Assembly (NCBI RefSeq): GCF_015832195.1 | Contig: NC_052017.1 | Location: forward strand, 55,520,152-55,584,151 | Reading direction: 5' to 3' | DNA length: 64,000 nucleotides | DNA from: Motacilla alba alba | Taxonomy: Eukaryota; Chordata; Aves; Passeriformes; Motacillidae | Part shown: positions 34,389 to 46,500 of the stretch, piece after piece | How positions within the stretch are numbered: the stretch's first letter is position 1 | Layout: each line of letters begins with the position of its first letter | The notes under the pieces: generated by a model | Told to the model about the DNA's origin: nothing | The model's input: the letters and a program-made list of their open reading frames with translations, nothing else | Database searches by the model: none | Made by a program: the position numbers and the translations under genes

Positions 34389-37300
34389 GGCGGCTTGCAG
34401 GAGGCGAAGAAGCAAGCCGCACCACATGGGCATTGTGCGCGCAGCTTCCTAAGTGCTGGAAGACGCTCGTTTACCGCTCGCAATCCTTTTCAATTCACCT
34501 CAACATGCGAATGGAAGAAGTTCTTCGACAACTCTTCTGTGCATCTTGCTAATGGTCCTGCCACACTCCGTGGAAAATCGTGCTCTTCTTTCTGCTCCGA
34601 AATGCAAAGCAGTGGCTGCAAGGGGAAGGCAGAATCTCGATGCCTTTGCTGTGCTGGGGCAGGTTTTCTCTTCACGAGATGTCATGGCTAAGCTTTTGGC
34701 TGGGCTGCAGATGACAAGAGACGCAGCAGATGGAGATCCGGGTCTGCCCGAAGGTAAGTGCCGCTTGTCGACATCTTTCGGCAGAAAAAGCGCTCCGCAG
34801 CCCACCGCCACCTACAACTAACATCCGTGCGCGAAGAAGCGGCTGTTTCGCCTCCGGCAGCCGGAGAGCGCGGCGGCTTGCAGGAGGCGAAGAAGCCAGC
34901 CGCACCACACGGGCATTGTGTGCGCTGCATTCTAAGTGCTGCAGGACGCTGTTTTACCGCTCGCAATCCTTTTTAAATCACCTCAACATGCGAATGGAAA
35001 AAGTTCTTCGACAACCCTTCAGTGCATCTTGCTAGTGCTCGTGCAACACTCCGTGGAAAATCGTGCTCTTCTCTTTGTGCTCCGAGATGCAAAGAAGTGG
35101 ATGCACGTGATAAGCAGAATCGGGAGTCGTTTGCTCTGCTGGAGTAAGGTTTTCTTTACACGACATGCCATGGCAAAGCTTTTGGCTGGGCTGCGGACGA
35201 CAAGAGACGCAGTAGACGGAGATCCGGGTCTGCCCGAAGGTAAGTGCCGCTTGCCCGCATCTTTCAGTCAAAACAGCGCTCCGCAGCGCACCGCCACCGG
35301 CAACTAACATCCGTGTGCTAAGATGCCGCTGTTTCGCCTCCGGCAGCCGGAGAGCGCGGCGGCTTGCAGGAGGCGAAGAAGCATGCTGCACCACACGGGC
35401 ATTGTTCGCGCAGCTTCCTAAGTGCTGCAAGTCGCTCGTTTACCTCTCGCAATCCTTTTCAATTCACCTCAACATGCGAATGGAAGTTGTTCGAAGACTA
35501 TCTGTGCATGTTACAAGTGCTCTTGCAACACTCCGTGGAAAATCGTGTGCTTCTCTTTGTGCTCCGAGATGCAAAGAAGTGGATGCACGGGATAAGCAGA
35601 ATCGGGAGTCGTTTGCTCTGCTGGAGTTAGGTTTTCTTTTCACGACATGCCACGGCAAAACTTTTCGCTTGTCTGCGGACGACCAGAGACGCAGCAGACG
35701 GAGATCCGGGTCTGCCCGAATTTAAGTGCCGCCTGCCGGCATCTTTCGGCAGAAAAAGCGCTCCGCAGCGCACCGCCACCGGCAACTAACATCCGTGTGC
35801 GAAGACGCCGCTGTTTCGCCTCCGGCAGCCGGAGAGCGCGGCGGCTTGCAGGAGGCGAAGAAGCATGCTGCACCTCACGGGCATTGTGCGCGCTGCTTTC
35901 TATGTGCTGCCTGACACTGTTTTACCGCTCGCAATCCTTTTTAAATCACCTCAACATGCGAATGGAAAAAGTTCTTCGACAACTCTTCAGTGCATCTTGC
36001 TAGTGCTCGTGCAACACTCCTTGGAAATCATCTGCTTCTCTTTGTGCTCCGAGATGCAAAGAAGTGGATGCACATAATAAGCAGAATCGGGAGTCGTTAG
36101 CTCTGCTGCAGTTAAGTTTTCTTTTCACGACATGCCATGGCAAAGCTTTTGGCTTGCCTGTGGACGACCAGAGACGCAGCAGACGGAGATCCGGGTCTGC
36201 CCGAAGGTAAGTGCCGCCTGCCGGCATCTTTCGGCAGAAAAAGCGCTCTGCAGCGCACCGCCACCGGCAACTAACATCCGTGCGCGAAGAAGCGACTGTT
36301 TCGCCTCTGTCAGCAGGAGAGAACGGCGGCTTGCAGGAGGCGAAGAAGCATGCTGCACCACACGGGCATTGTGCGCGCTGCTTTCTATGTGCTGCCTGAC
36401 ACTGTTTTACCGCTCGCAATCCTTTTTAAATCACCTCAACATGCGAATGGAAAAAGTTCTTCGACAACTCTTCAGTGCATCTTGCTAGTGCTCGTGCAAC
36501 ACTCCTTGGAAATCAGGTGCTTCTCTTTGTGCTCCGAGATGCAAAGAAGTGGATGCACATGATAAGCAGAATCGGGAGTCGTTTGCTCTGCTGGAGTTAG
36601 GTTTTCTTTTCACGAGATGCCATGGCAAAGCTTTTGGCTTGTCTGTGGACGACCAGAGACGCAGCAGACGGAGATCCGGGTCTGCCCGAAGGTAAGTGCC
36701 GCTTGTCGACATCTTTCAGTCAAAACAGCGCTCAGCAGCGCACCGCCACCGGCAACTAACATCCGTGCGCGAAGAAGCGGCTGTTTCGCCTCCGGCAGCC
36801 GGAGAGCGCGGCGGCTTGCAGGAGGCGAAGAAACAGGCCGCACCACAGGGGCATTGTGTGCGCAGCTTTCTAAGTACTGCAGGACGCTGTTTTACCGCTC
36901 GCAATCCTTTTTAAATCACCTCAACATTCGAAAGGAAGAAGTTCTTCGACAACCCTTCAGTGCATCTTGCTAGTGCTCGTGCAACACTCCGTGGAAAATC
37001 GTGCTCTTCTCTTTGTGCTCCGAGATGCAAAGAAGTGGATGCACGTGATAAGCAGAATCGGGAGTCGTTTGCTCTGCTGGAGTAAGGTTTTCTTTACACG
37101 ACATGCCATGGCAAAGCTTTTGGCTGGGCTGCGGACGACAAGAGACGCAGGAGACGGAGATCCGGGTCTGCCCGAAGGTAAGTGCCGCCTGCCGGCATCT
37201 TTCGGCAGAAAAAGCGCTCCGCAGCGCACCGCCACCGGCAACTAACATCCGTGTGCGAAGATGCCGCTGTTTCGCCTCCGGCAGCCGGAGAGCGCGGCGG

Positions 37301-38262
37301 CTTGCAGGAGGCGAAGAAGCATGCTGCACCACACGGGCATTGTTCGCGCAGCTTCCTAAGTGCTGCAAGTCGCTCGTTTAACTCTCGCAATCCTTTTCAA
37401 TTCACCTCAACATGCGAATGGAAGTTGTTCGAAGACTATCTGTGCATGTTACAAGTGCTCTTGCAACACTCCGTGGAAAATCGTGTGCTTCTCTTTGTGC
37501 TCCGAGATGCAAAGAAGTGGATGCACGGGATAAGCAGAATCGGGAGTCGTTTGCTCTGCTGGAGTTAGGTTTTCTTTTCACGACATGCCACGGCAAAACT
37601 TTTCGCTTGTCTGCGGACGACCAGAGACGCAGCAGACGGAGATCCGGGTCTGCCCGAATTTAAGTGCCGCCTGCCGGCATCTTTCGGCAGAAAAAGCGCT
37701 CCGCAGCGCACCGCCACCGGCAACTAACATCCGTGTGCGAAGACGCCGCTGTTTCGCCTCCGGCAGCCGGAGAGCGCGGCGGCTTGCAGGAGGCGAAGAA
37801 GCATGCTGCACCTCACGGGCATTGTGCGCGCTGCTTTCTATGTGCTGCCTGACACTGTTTTACCGCTCGCAATCCTTTTTAAATCACCTCAACATGCGAA
37901 TGGAAAAAGTTCTTCGACAACTCACATGTGCATCTTGCTAGTGCTCGTGCAACACTCCTTGGAAATCATCTGCTTCTCTTTGTGCTCCGAGATGCAAAGA
38001 AGTGGATGCACATAATAAGCAGAATCGGGAGTCGTTTGCTCTGCTGCAGTTAAGTTTTCTTTTCACGACATGCCATGGCAAAGCTTTTGGCTTGCCTGTG
38101 GACGACCAGAGACGCAGCAGACGGAGATCCGGGTCTGCCCGAATTTAAGTGCCGCCTGCCGGCATCTTTCGGCAGAAAAAGCGCTCCGCAGCGCACCGCC
38201 ACCGGCAACTAACATCCGTGTGCTAAGATGCCGCTGTTTCGCCTCCGGCAGCCGGAGAGCGC
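34389..38262 (+). repeat. Two tetramer-length units: E-H-C-D-F-G-C-D
   Basis: Monomers start at 34389, 34872, 35358, 35840, 36325, 36810, 37296 and 37778. Together with the D at 33904 the left part matches 42140-45045 at an offset of 8,236 bp. The C at 37296 has the GTTTAACTCTCG head variant also seen in the C/E hybrid at 30999. The D at 37778 has CTCACATGTGC (near 37921) where the others have CTCTTCAGTGC. Confidence 0.87.
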
Positions 38263-41200
38263 GGCGGCTTGCAGGAGGCGAAGAAGCAAGCCGCACCACA
38301 TGGGCATTGTGCGCGCAGCTTCCTAAGTGCTGGAAGACGCTCGTTTACCGCTCGCAATCCTTTTCAATTCACCTCAACATGCGAATGGAAGAAGTTCTTC
38401 GACAACTCTTCTGTGCATCTTGCTAATGGTCCTGCCACACTCCGTGGAAAATCGTGCTCTTCTTTCTGCTCCGAAATGCAAAGCAGTGGCTGCAAGGGGA
38501 AGGCAGAATCTCGATGCCTTTGCTGTGCTGGGGCAGGTTTTCTCTTCACGAGATGTCATGGCTAAGCTTTTGGCTGGGCTGCAGATGACAAGAGACGCAG
38601 CAGATGGAGATCCGGGTCCGCCCGAAGGTAAGTGCCGCTTGTCGACATCTTTCGGCAGAAAAAGCGCTCCGCAGCCCACCGCCACCTACAACTAACATCC
38701 GTGCGCGAAGAAGCGGCTGTTTCGCCTCCGGCAGCCGGAGAGCGCGGCGGCTTGCAGGAGGCGAAGAAGCCAGCCGCACCACACGGGCATTGTGTGCGCT
38801 GCATTCTAAGTGCTGCAGGACGCTGTTTTACCGCTCGCAATCCTTTTTAAATCACCTCAACATGCGAATGGAAAAAGTTCTTCGACAACTCTTCAGTGCA
38901 TCTTGCTAGTGCTCGTGCAACACTCCTTGGAAATCAGGTGCTTCTCTTTGTGCTCCGAAATGCAAAGAAGTGGATGCACATGATAAGCAGAATCGGGAGT
39001 CGTTTGCTCTGCTGGAGTTAGGTTTTCTTTTCACGAGATGCCATGGCAAAGCTTTTGGCTTGTCTGTGGACGACCAGAGACGCAGCAGACGGAGATCCGG
39101 GTCTGCCCGAAGGTAAGTGCCGCTTGTCGACATCTTTCAGTCAAAACAGCGCTCAGCAGCGCACCGCCACCGGCAACTAACATCCGTGCGCGTAGAAGCG
39201 GCTGTTTCGCCTCCGGCAGCCGGAGAGCGCGGCGGCTTGCAGGAGGCAAAGAAACAGGCCGCACCACAGGGGCATTGTGTGCGCAGCTTTCTAAGTACTG
39301 CAGGACGCTGTTTTACCGCTCGCAATCCTTTTTAAATCACCTCAACATTCGAAAGGAAGAAGTTCTTCGACAACCCTTCAGTGCATCTTGCTAGTGCTCG
39401 TGCAACACTCCGTGGAAAATCGTGCTCTTCTCTTTGTGCTCCGAGATGCAAAGAAGTGGATGCACGTGATAAGCAGAATCGGGAGTCGTTTGCTCTGCTG
39501 GAGTAAGGTTTTCTTTACACGACATGCCATGGCAAAACTTTTGGCTGGGCTGCGGACGACAAGAGACGCAGGAGACGGAGATCCGGGTCTGCCCGAAGGT
39601 AAGTGCCGCTTGCCGGCATCTTTCGGCAGAAAAAGCGCTCCGCAGCGCACCGCCACCGGCAACTAACATCCGTGTGCGAAGACGCCGCTGTTTCGCCTCC
39701 GGCAGCCGGAGAGCGCGGCGGCTTGCAGGAGGCGAAGAAGCATGCTGCACCTCACGGGCATTGTGCGCGCTGCTTTCTATGTGCTGCCTGACACTGTTTT
39801 ACCGCTCGCAATCCTTTTTAAATCACCTCAACATGCGAATGGAAAAAGTTCTTCGACAACTCTTCAGTGCATCTTGCTAGTGCTCGTGCAACACTCCTTG
39901 GAAATCATCTGCTTCTCTTTGTGCTCCGAGATGCAAAGAAGTGGATGCACATGATAAGCAGAATCGGGAGTCGTTTGCTCTGCTGGAGTTAGGTTTTCTT
40001 TTCACGAGATGCCATGGCAAAGCTTTTGGCTTGTCTGTGGACGACCAGAGACGCAGCAGACGGAGATCCGGGTCTGCCCGAAGGTAAGTGCCGCTTGCCC
40101 GCATCTTTCAGTCAAAACAGCGCTCCGCAGCGCACCGCCACCGGCAACTAACATCCGTGTGCGAAGATGCCGCTTTTTCGCCTCCGGCAGCCGGAGAGCG
40201 CGGCGGCTTGCAGGAGGCGAAGAAGCATGCTGCACCACACGGGCATTGTTCGCGCAGCTTCCTAAGTGCTGCAAGTCGCTCGTTTACCTCTCGCAATCCT
40301 TTTCAATTCACCTCAACATGCGAATGGAAGTTGTTCGAAGACTATCTGTGCATGTTACAAGTGCTCTTGCAACACTCCGTGGAAAATCGTGTGCTTCTCT
40401 TTGTGCTCCGAGATGCAAAGAAGTGGATGCACGGGATAAGCAGAATCGGGAGTCGTTTGCTCTGCTGGAGTTAGGTTTTTTTTTCACGACATGCCACGGC
40501 AAAACTTTTCGCTTGTCTGCGGACGACCAGAGACGCAGCAGACGGAGATCCGGGTCTGCCCGAATTTAAGTGCCGCCTGCCGGCATCTTTCGGCAGAAAA
40601 AGCGCTCCGCAGCGCACCGCCACCGGCAACTAACATCCGTGTGCGAAGACGCCGCTGTTTCGCCTCCGGCAGCCGGAGAGCGCGGCGGCTTGCAGGAGGC
40701 GAAGAAGCATGCTGCACCTCACGGGCATTGTGCGCGCTGCTTTCTATGTGCTGCCTGACACTGTTTTACCGCTCGCAATCCTTTTTAAATCACCTCAACA
40801 TGCGAATGGAAAAAGTTCTTCGACAACTCTTCAGTGCATCTTGCTAGTGCTCGTGCAACACTCCTTGGAAATCATCTGCTTCTCTTTGTGCTCCGAGATG
40901 CATTGAAGTGGATGCACATAATAAGCAGAATCGGGAGTCGTTAGCTCTGCTGCAGTTAAGTTTTCTTTTCACGACATGCCATGGCAAAGCTTTTGGCTTG
41001 CCTGTGGACGACCAGAGACGCAGCAGACGGAGATCCGGGTCTGCCCGAAGGTAAGTGCCGCCTGCCGGCATCTTTCGGCAGAAAAAGCGCTCTGCAGCGC
41101 ACCGCCACCGGCAACTAACATCCGTGCGCGAAGAAGCGACTGTTTCGCCTCTGTCAGCAGGAGAGAACGGCGGCTTGCAGGAGGCGAAGAAGCATGCTGC

Positions 41201-43593
41201 ACCACACGGGCATTGTGCGCGCTGCTTTCTATGTGCTGCCTGACACTGTTTTACCGCTCGCAATCCTTTTTAAATCACCTCAACATGCGAATGGAAAAAG
41301 TTCTTCGACAACTCTTCAGTGCATCTTGCTAGTGCTCGTGCAACACTCCTTGGAAATCAGGTGCTTCTCTTTGTGCTCCGAGATGCAAAGAAGTGGATGC
41401 ACATGATAAGCAGAATCGGGAGTCGTTTGCTCTGCTGGAGTTAGGTTTTCTTTTCACGAGATGCCATGGCAAAGCTTTTGGCTTGTCTGTGGACGACCAG
41501 AGACGCAGCAGACGGAGATCCGGGTCTGCCCGAAGGTAAGTGCCGCTTGTCGACATCTTTCAGTCAAAACAGCGCTCAGCAGAGCACCGCCACCGGCAAC
41601 TAACATCCGTGCGCGAAGAAGCGGCTGTTTCGCCTCCGGCAGCCGGAGAGCGCGGCGGCTTGCAGGAGGCGAAGAAACAGGCCGCACCACAGGGGCATTG
41701 TGTGCGCAGCTTTCTAAGTACTGCAGGACGCTGTTTTACCGCTCGCAATCCTTTTTAAATCACCTCAACATTCGAAAGGAAGAAGTTCTTCGACAACCCT
41801 TCAGTGCATCTTGCTAGTGCTCGTGCAACACTCCGTGGAAAATCGTGCTCTTCTCTTTGTGCTCCGAGATGCAAAGAAGTGGATGCACGTGATAAGCAGA
41901 ATCGGGAGTCGTTTGCTCTGCTGGAGTAAGGTTTTCTTTACACGACATGCCATGGCAAAACTTTTGGCTGGGCTGCGGACGACAAGAGACGCAGGAGACG
42001 GAGATCCGGGTCTGCCCGAAGGTAAGTGCCGCTTGCCGGCATCTTTCGGCAGAAAAAGCGCTCCGCAGCGCACCGCCACCGGCAACTAACATCCGTGTGC
42101 GAAGACGCCGCTGTTTCGCCTCCGGCAGCCGGAGAGCGCGGCGGCTTGCAGGAGGCGAAGAAGCATGCTGCACCTCACGGGCATTGTGCGCGCTGCTTTC
42201 TATGTGCTGCCTGACACTGTTTTACCGCTCGCAATCCTTTTTAAATCACCTCAACATGCGAATGGAAAAAGTTCTTCGACAACTCTTCAGTGCATCTTGC
42301 TAGTGCTCGTGCAACACTCCTTGGAAATCATCTGCTTCTCTTTGTGCTCCGAGATGCAAAGAAGTGGATGCACATGATAAGCAGAATCGGGAGTCGTTTG
42401 CTCTGCTGGAGTTAGGTTTTCTTTTCACGAGATGCCATGGCAAAGCTTTTGGCTTGTCTGTGGACGACCAGAGACGCAGCAGACGGAGATCCGGGTCTGC
42501 CCGAAGGTAAGTGCCGCTTGCCCGCATCTTTCAGTCAAAACAGCGCTCAGCAGCGCACCGCCACCGGCAACTAACATCCGTGTGCTAAGATGCCGCTGTT
42601 TCGCCTCCGGCAGCCGGAGAGCGCGGCGGCTTGCAGGAGGCGAAGAAGCAAGCCGCACCACATGGGCATTGTGCGCGCAGCTTCCTAAGTGCTGGAAGAC
42701 GCTCGTTTACCGCTCGCAATCCTTTTCAATTCACCTCAACATGCGAATGGAAGAAGTTCTTCGACAACTCTTCTGTGCATCTTGCTAATGGTCCTGCCAC
42801 ACTCCGTGGAAAATCGTGCTCTTCTTTCTGCTCCGAAATGCAAAGCAGTGGCTGCAAGGGGAAGGCAGAATCTCGATGCCTTTGCTGTGCTGGGGCAGGT
42901 TTTCTCTTCACGAGATGTCATGGCTAAGCTTTTGGCTGGGCTGCAGATGACAAGAGACGCAGCAGATGGAGATCCGGGTCTGCCCGAAGGTAAGTGCCGC
43001 TTGTCGACATCTTTCGGCAGAAAAAGCGCTCCGCAGCCCACCGCCACCTACAACTAACATCCGTGCGCGAAGAAGCGGCTGTTTCGCCTCCGGCAGCCGG
43101 AGAGCGCGGCGGCTTGCAGGAGGCGAAGAAGCCAGCCGCACCACACGGGCATTGTGTGCGCTGCATTCTAAGTGCTGCAGGACGCTGTTTTACCGCTCGC
43201 AATCCTTTTTAAATCACCTCAACATGCGAATGGAAAAAGTTCTTCGACAACCCTTCAGTGCATCTTGCTAGTGCTCGTGCAACACTCCGTGGAAAATCGT
43301 GCTCTTCTCTTTGTGCTCCGAGATGCAAAGAAGTGGATGCACGTGATAAGCAGAATCGGGAGTCGTTTGCTCTGCTGGAGTAAGGTTTTCTTTACACGAC
43401 ATGCCATGGCAAAGCTTTTGGCTGGGCTGCGGACGACAAGAGACGCAGTAGACGGAGATCCGGGTCTGCCCGAAGGTAAGTGCCGCTTGCCCGCATCTTT
43501 CAGTCAAAACAGCGCTCCGCAGCGCACCGCCACCGGCAACTAACATCCGTGTGCGAAGATGCCGCTGTTTCGCCTCCGGCAGCCGGAGAGCGC
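38263..43593 (+). repeat. Array block: E-H-G-D-C-D-F-G-D-E-H
   Basis: Monomers start at 38263, 38746, 39231, 39717, 40202, 40684, 41169, 41654, 42140, 42625 and 43108. G is twice followed by D without a C between. The stretch 38.5-41.0 kb is the partner of 31.2-33.7 kb. From about 42.58 kb the sequence becomes nearly identical to 48.39 kb and beyond, so the E-H pair at the end belongs by sequence to the dodecamer expansion to the right. Confidence 0.87.
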
Positions 43594-46500
43594 GGCGGCT
43601 TGCAGGAGGCGAAGAAGCATGCTGCACCACACGGGCATTGTTCGCGCAGCTTCCTAAGTGCTGCAAGTCGCTCGTTTACCTCTCGCAATCCTTTTCAATT
43701 CACCTCAACATGCGAATGGAAGTTGTTCGAAGACTATCTGTGCATGTTACAAGTGCTCTTGCAACACTCCGTGGAAAATCGTGTGCTTCTCTTTGTGCTC
43801 CGAGATGCAAAGAAGTGGATGCACGGGATAAGCAGAATCGGGAGTCGTTTGCTCTGCTGGAGTTAGGTTTTCTTTTCACGACATGCCACGGCAAAACTTT
43901 TCGCTTGTCTGCGGACGACCAGAGACGCAGCAGACGGAGATCCGGGTCTGCCCGAATTTAAGTGCCGCCTGCCGGCATCTTTCGGCAGAAAAAGCGCTCC
44001 GCAGCGCACCGCCACCGGCAACTAACATCCGTGTGCGAAGACGCCGCTGTTTCGCCTCCGGCAGCCGGAGAGCGCGGCGGCTTGCAGGAGGCGAAGAAGC
44101 ATGCTGCACCTCACGGGCATTGTGCGCGCTGCTTTCTATGTGCTGCCTGACACTGTTTTACCGCTCGCAATCCTTTTTAAATCACCTCAACATGCGAATG
44201 GAAAAAGTTCTTCGACAACTCTTCAGTGCATCTTGCTAGTGCTCGTGCAACACTCCTTGGAAATCATCTGCTTCTCTTTGTGCTCCGAGATGCAAAGAAG
44301 TGGATGCACATAATAAGCAGAATCGGGAGTCGTTAGCTCTGCTGCAGTTAAGTTTTCTTTTCACGACATGCCATGGCAAAGCTTTTGGCTTGCCTGTGGA
44401 CGACCAGAGACGCAGCAGACGGAGATCCGGGTCTGCCCGAAGGTAAGTGCCGCCTGCCGGCATCTTTCGGCAGAAAAAGCGCTCTGCAGCGCACCGCCAC
44501 CGGCAACTAACATCCGTGCGCGAAGAAGCGACTGTTTCGCCTCTGTCAGCAGGAGAGAACGGCGGCTTGCAGGAGGCGAAGAAGCATGCTGCACCACACG
44601 GGCATTGTGCGCGCTGCTTTCTATGTGCTGCCTGACACTGTTTTACCGCTCGCAATCCTTTTTAAATCACCTCAACATGCGAATGGAAAAAGTTCTTCGA
44701 CAACTCTTCAGTGCATCTTGCTAGTGCTCGTGCAACACTCCTTGGAAATCAGGTGCTTCTCTTTGTGCTCCGAGATGCAAAGAAGTGGATGCACATGATA
44801 AGCAGAATCGGGAGTCGTTTGCTCTGCTGGAGTTAGGTTTTCTTTTCACGAGATGCCATGGCAAAGCTTTTGGCTTGTCTGTGGACGACCAGAGACGCAG
44901 CAGACGGAGATCCGGGTCTGCCCGAAGGTAAGTGCCGCTTGTCGACATCTTTCAGTCAAAACAGCGCTCAGCAGCGCACCGCCACCGGCAACTAACATCC
45001 GTGCGCGAAGAAGCGGCTGTTTCGCCTCCGGCAGCCGGAGAGCGCGGCGGCTTGCAGGAGGCGAAGAAACAGGCCGCACCACAGGGGCATTGTGTGCGCA
45101 GCTTTCTAAGTACTGCAGGACGCTGTTTTACCGCTCGCAATCCTTTTTAAATCACCTCAACATTCGAAAGGAAGAAGTTCTTCGACAACCCTTCAGTGCA
45201 TCTTGCTAGTGCTCGTGCAACACTCCGTGGAAAATCGTGCTTTTCTCTTTGTGCTCCGAGATGCAAAGAAGTGGATGCACGTGATAAGCAGAATCGGGAG
45301 TCGTTTGCTCTGCTGGAGTAAGGTTTTCTTTACACGACATGCCATGGCAAAGCTTTTGGCTGGGCTGCGGACGACAAGAGACGCAGGAGACGGAGATCCG
45401 GGTCTGCCCGAAGGTAAGTGCCGCTTGCCCGCATCTTTCAGTCAAAACAGCGCTCCGCAGCGCACCGCCACCGGCAACTAACATCCGTGTGCGAAGATGC
45501 CGCTGTTTCGCCTCCGGCAGCCGGAGAGCGCGGCGGCTTGCAGGAGGCGAAGAAGCATGCTGCACCACACGGGCATTGTTCGCGCAGCTTCCTAAGTGCT
45601 GCAAGTCGCTCGTTTACCTCTGGCAATCCTTTTCAATTCACCTCAACATGCGAATGGAAGTTGTTCGAAGACTATCTGTGCATGTTACAAGTGCTCTTGC
45701 AACACTCCGTGGAAAATCGTGTGCTTCTCTTTGTGCTCCGAGATGCAAAGAAGTGGATGCACGGGATAAGCAGAATCGGGAGTCGTTTGCTCTGCTGGAG
45801 TTAGGTTTTTTTTTCACGACATGCCACGGCAAAACTTTTCGCTTGTCTGCGGACGACCAGAGACGCAGCAGACGGAGATCCGGGTCTGCCCGAATTTAAG
45901 TGCCGCCTGCCGGCATCTTTCGGCAGAAAAAGCGCTCCGCAGCGCACCGCCACCGGCAACTAACATCCGTGTGCGAAGACGCCGCTGTTTCGCCTCCGGC
46001 AGCCGGAGAGCGCGGCGGCTTGCAGGAGGCGAAGAAGCATGCTGCACCTCACGGGCATTGTGCGCGCTGCTTTCTATGTGCTGCCTGACACTGTTTTACC
46101 GCTCGCAATCCTTTTTAAATCACCTCAACATGCGAATGGAAAAAGTTCTTCGACAACTCTTCAGTGCATCTTGCTAGTGCTCGTGCAACACTCCTTGGAA
46201 ATCATCTGCTTCTCTTTGTGCTCCGAGATGCAAAGAAGTGGATGCACATAATAAGCAGAATCGGGAGTCGTTTGCTCTGCTGCAGTTAAGTTTTCTTTTC
46301 ACGACATGCCATGGCAAAGCTTTTGGCTTGCCTGTGGACGACCAGAGACGCAGCAGACGGAGATCCGGGTCTGCCCGAAGGTAAGTGCCGCCTGCCGGCA
46401 TCTTTCGGCAGAAAAAGCGCTCTGCAGCGCACCGCCACCGGCAACTAACATCCGTGCGCGAAGAAGCGACTGTTTCGCCTCTGTCAGCAGGAGAGAACGG

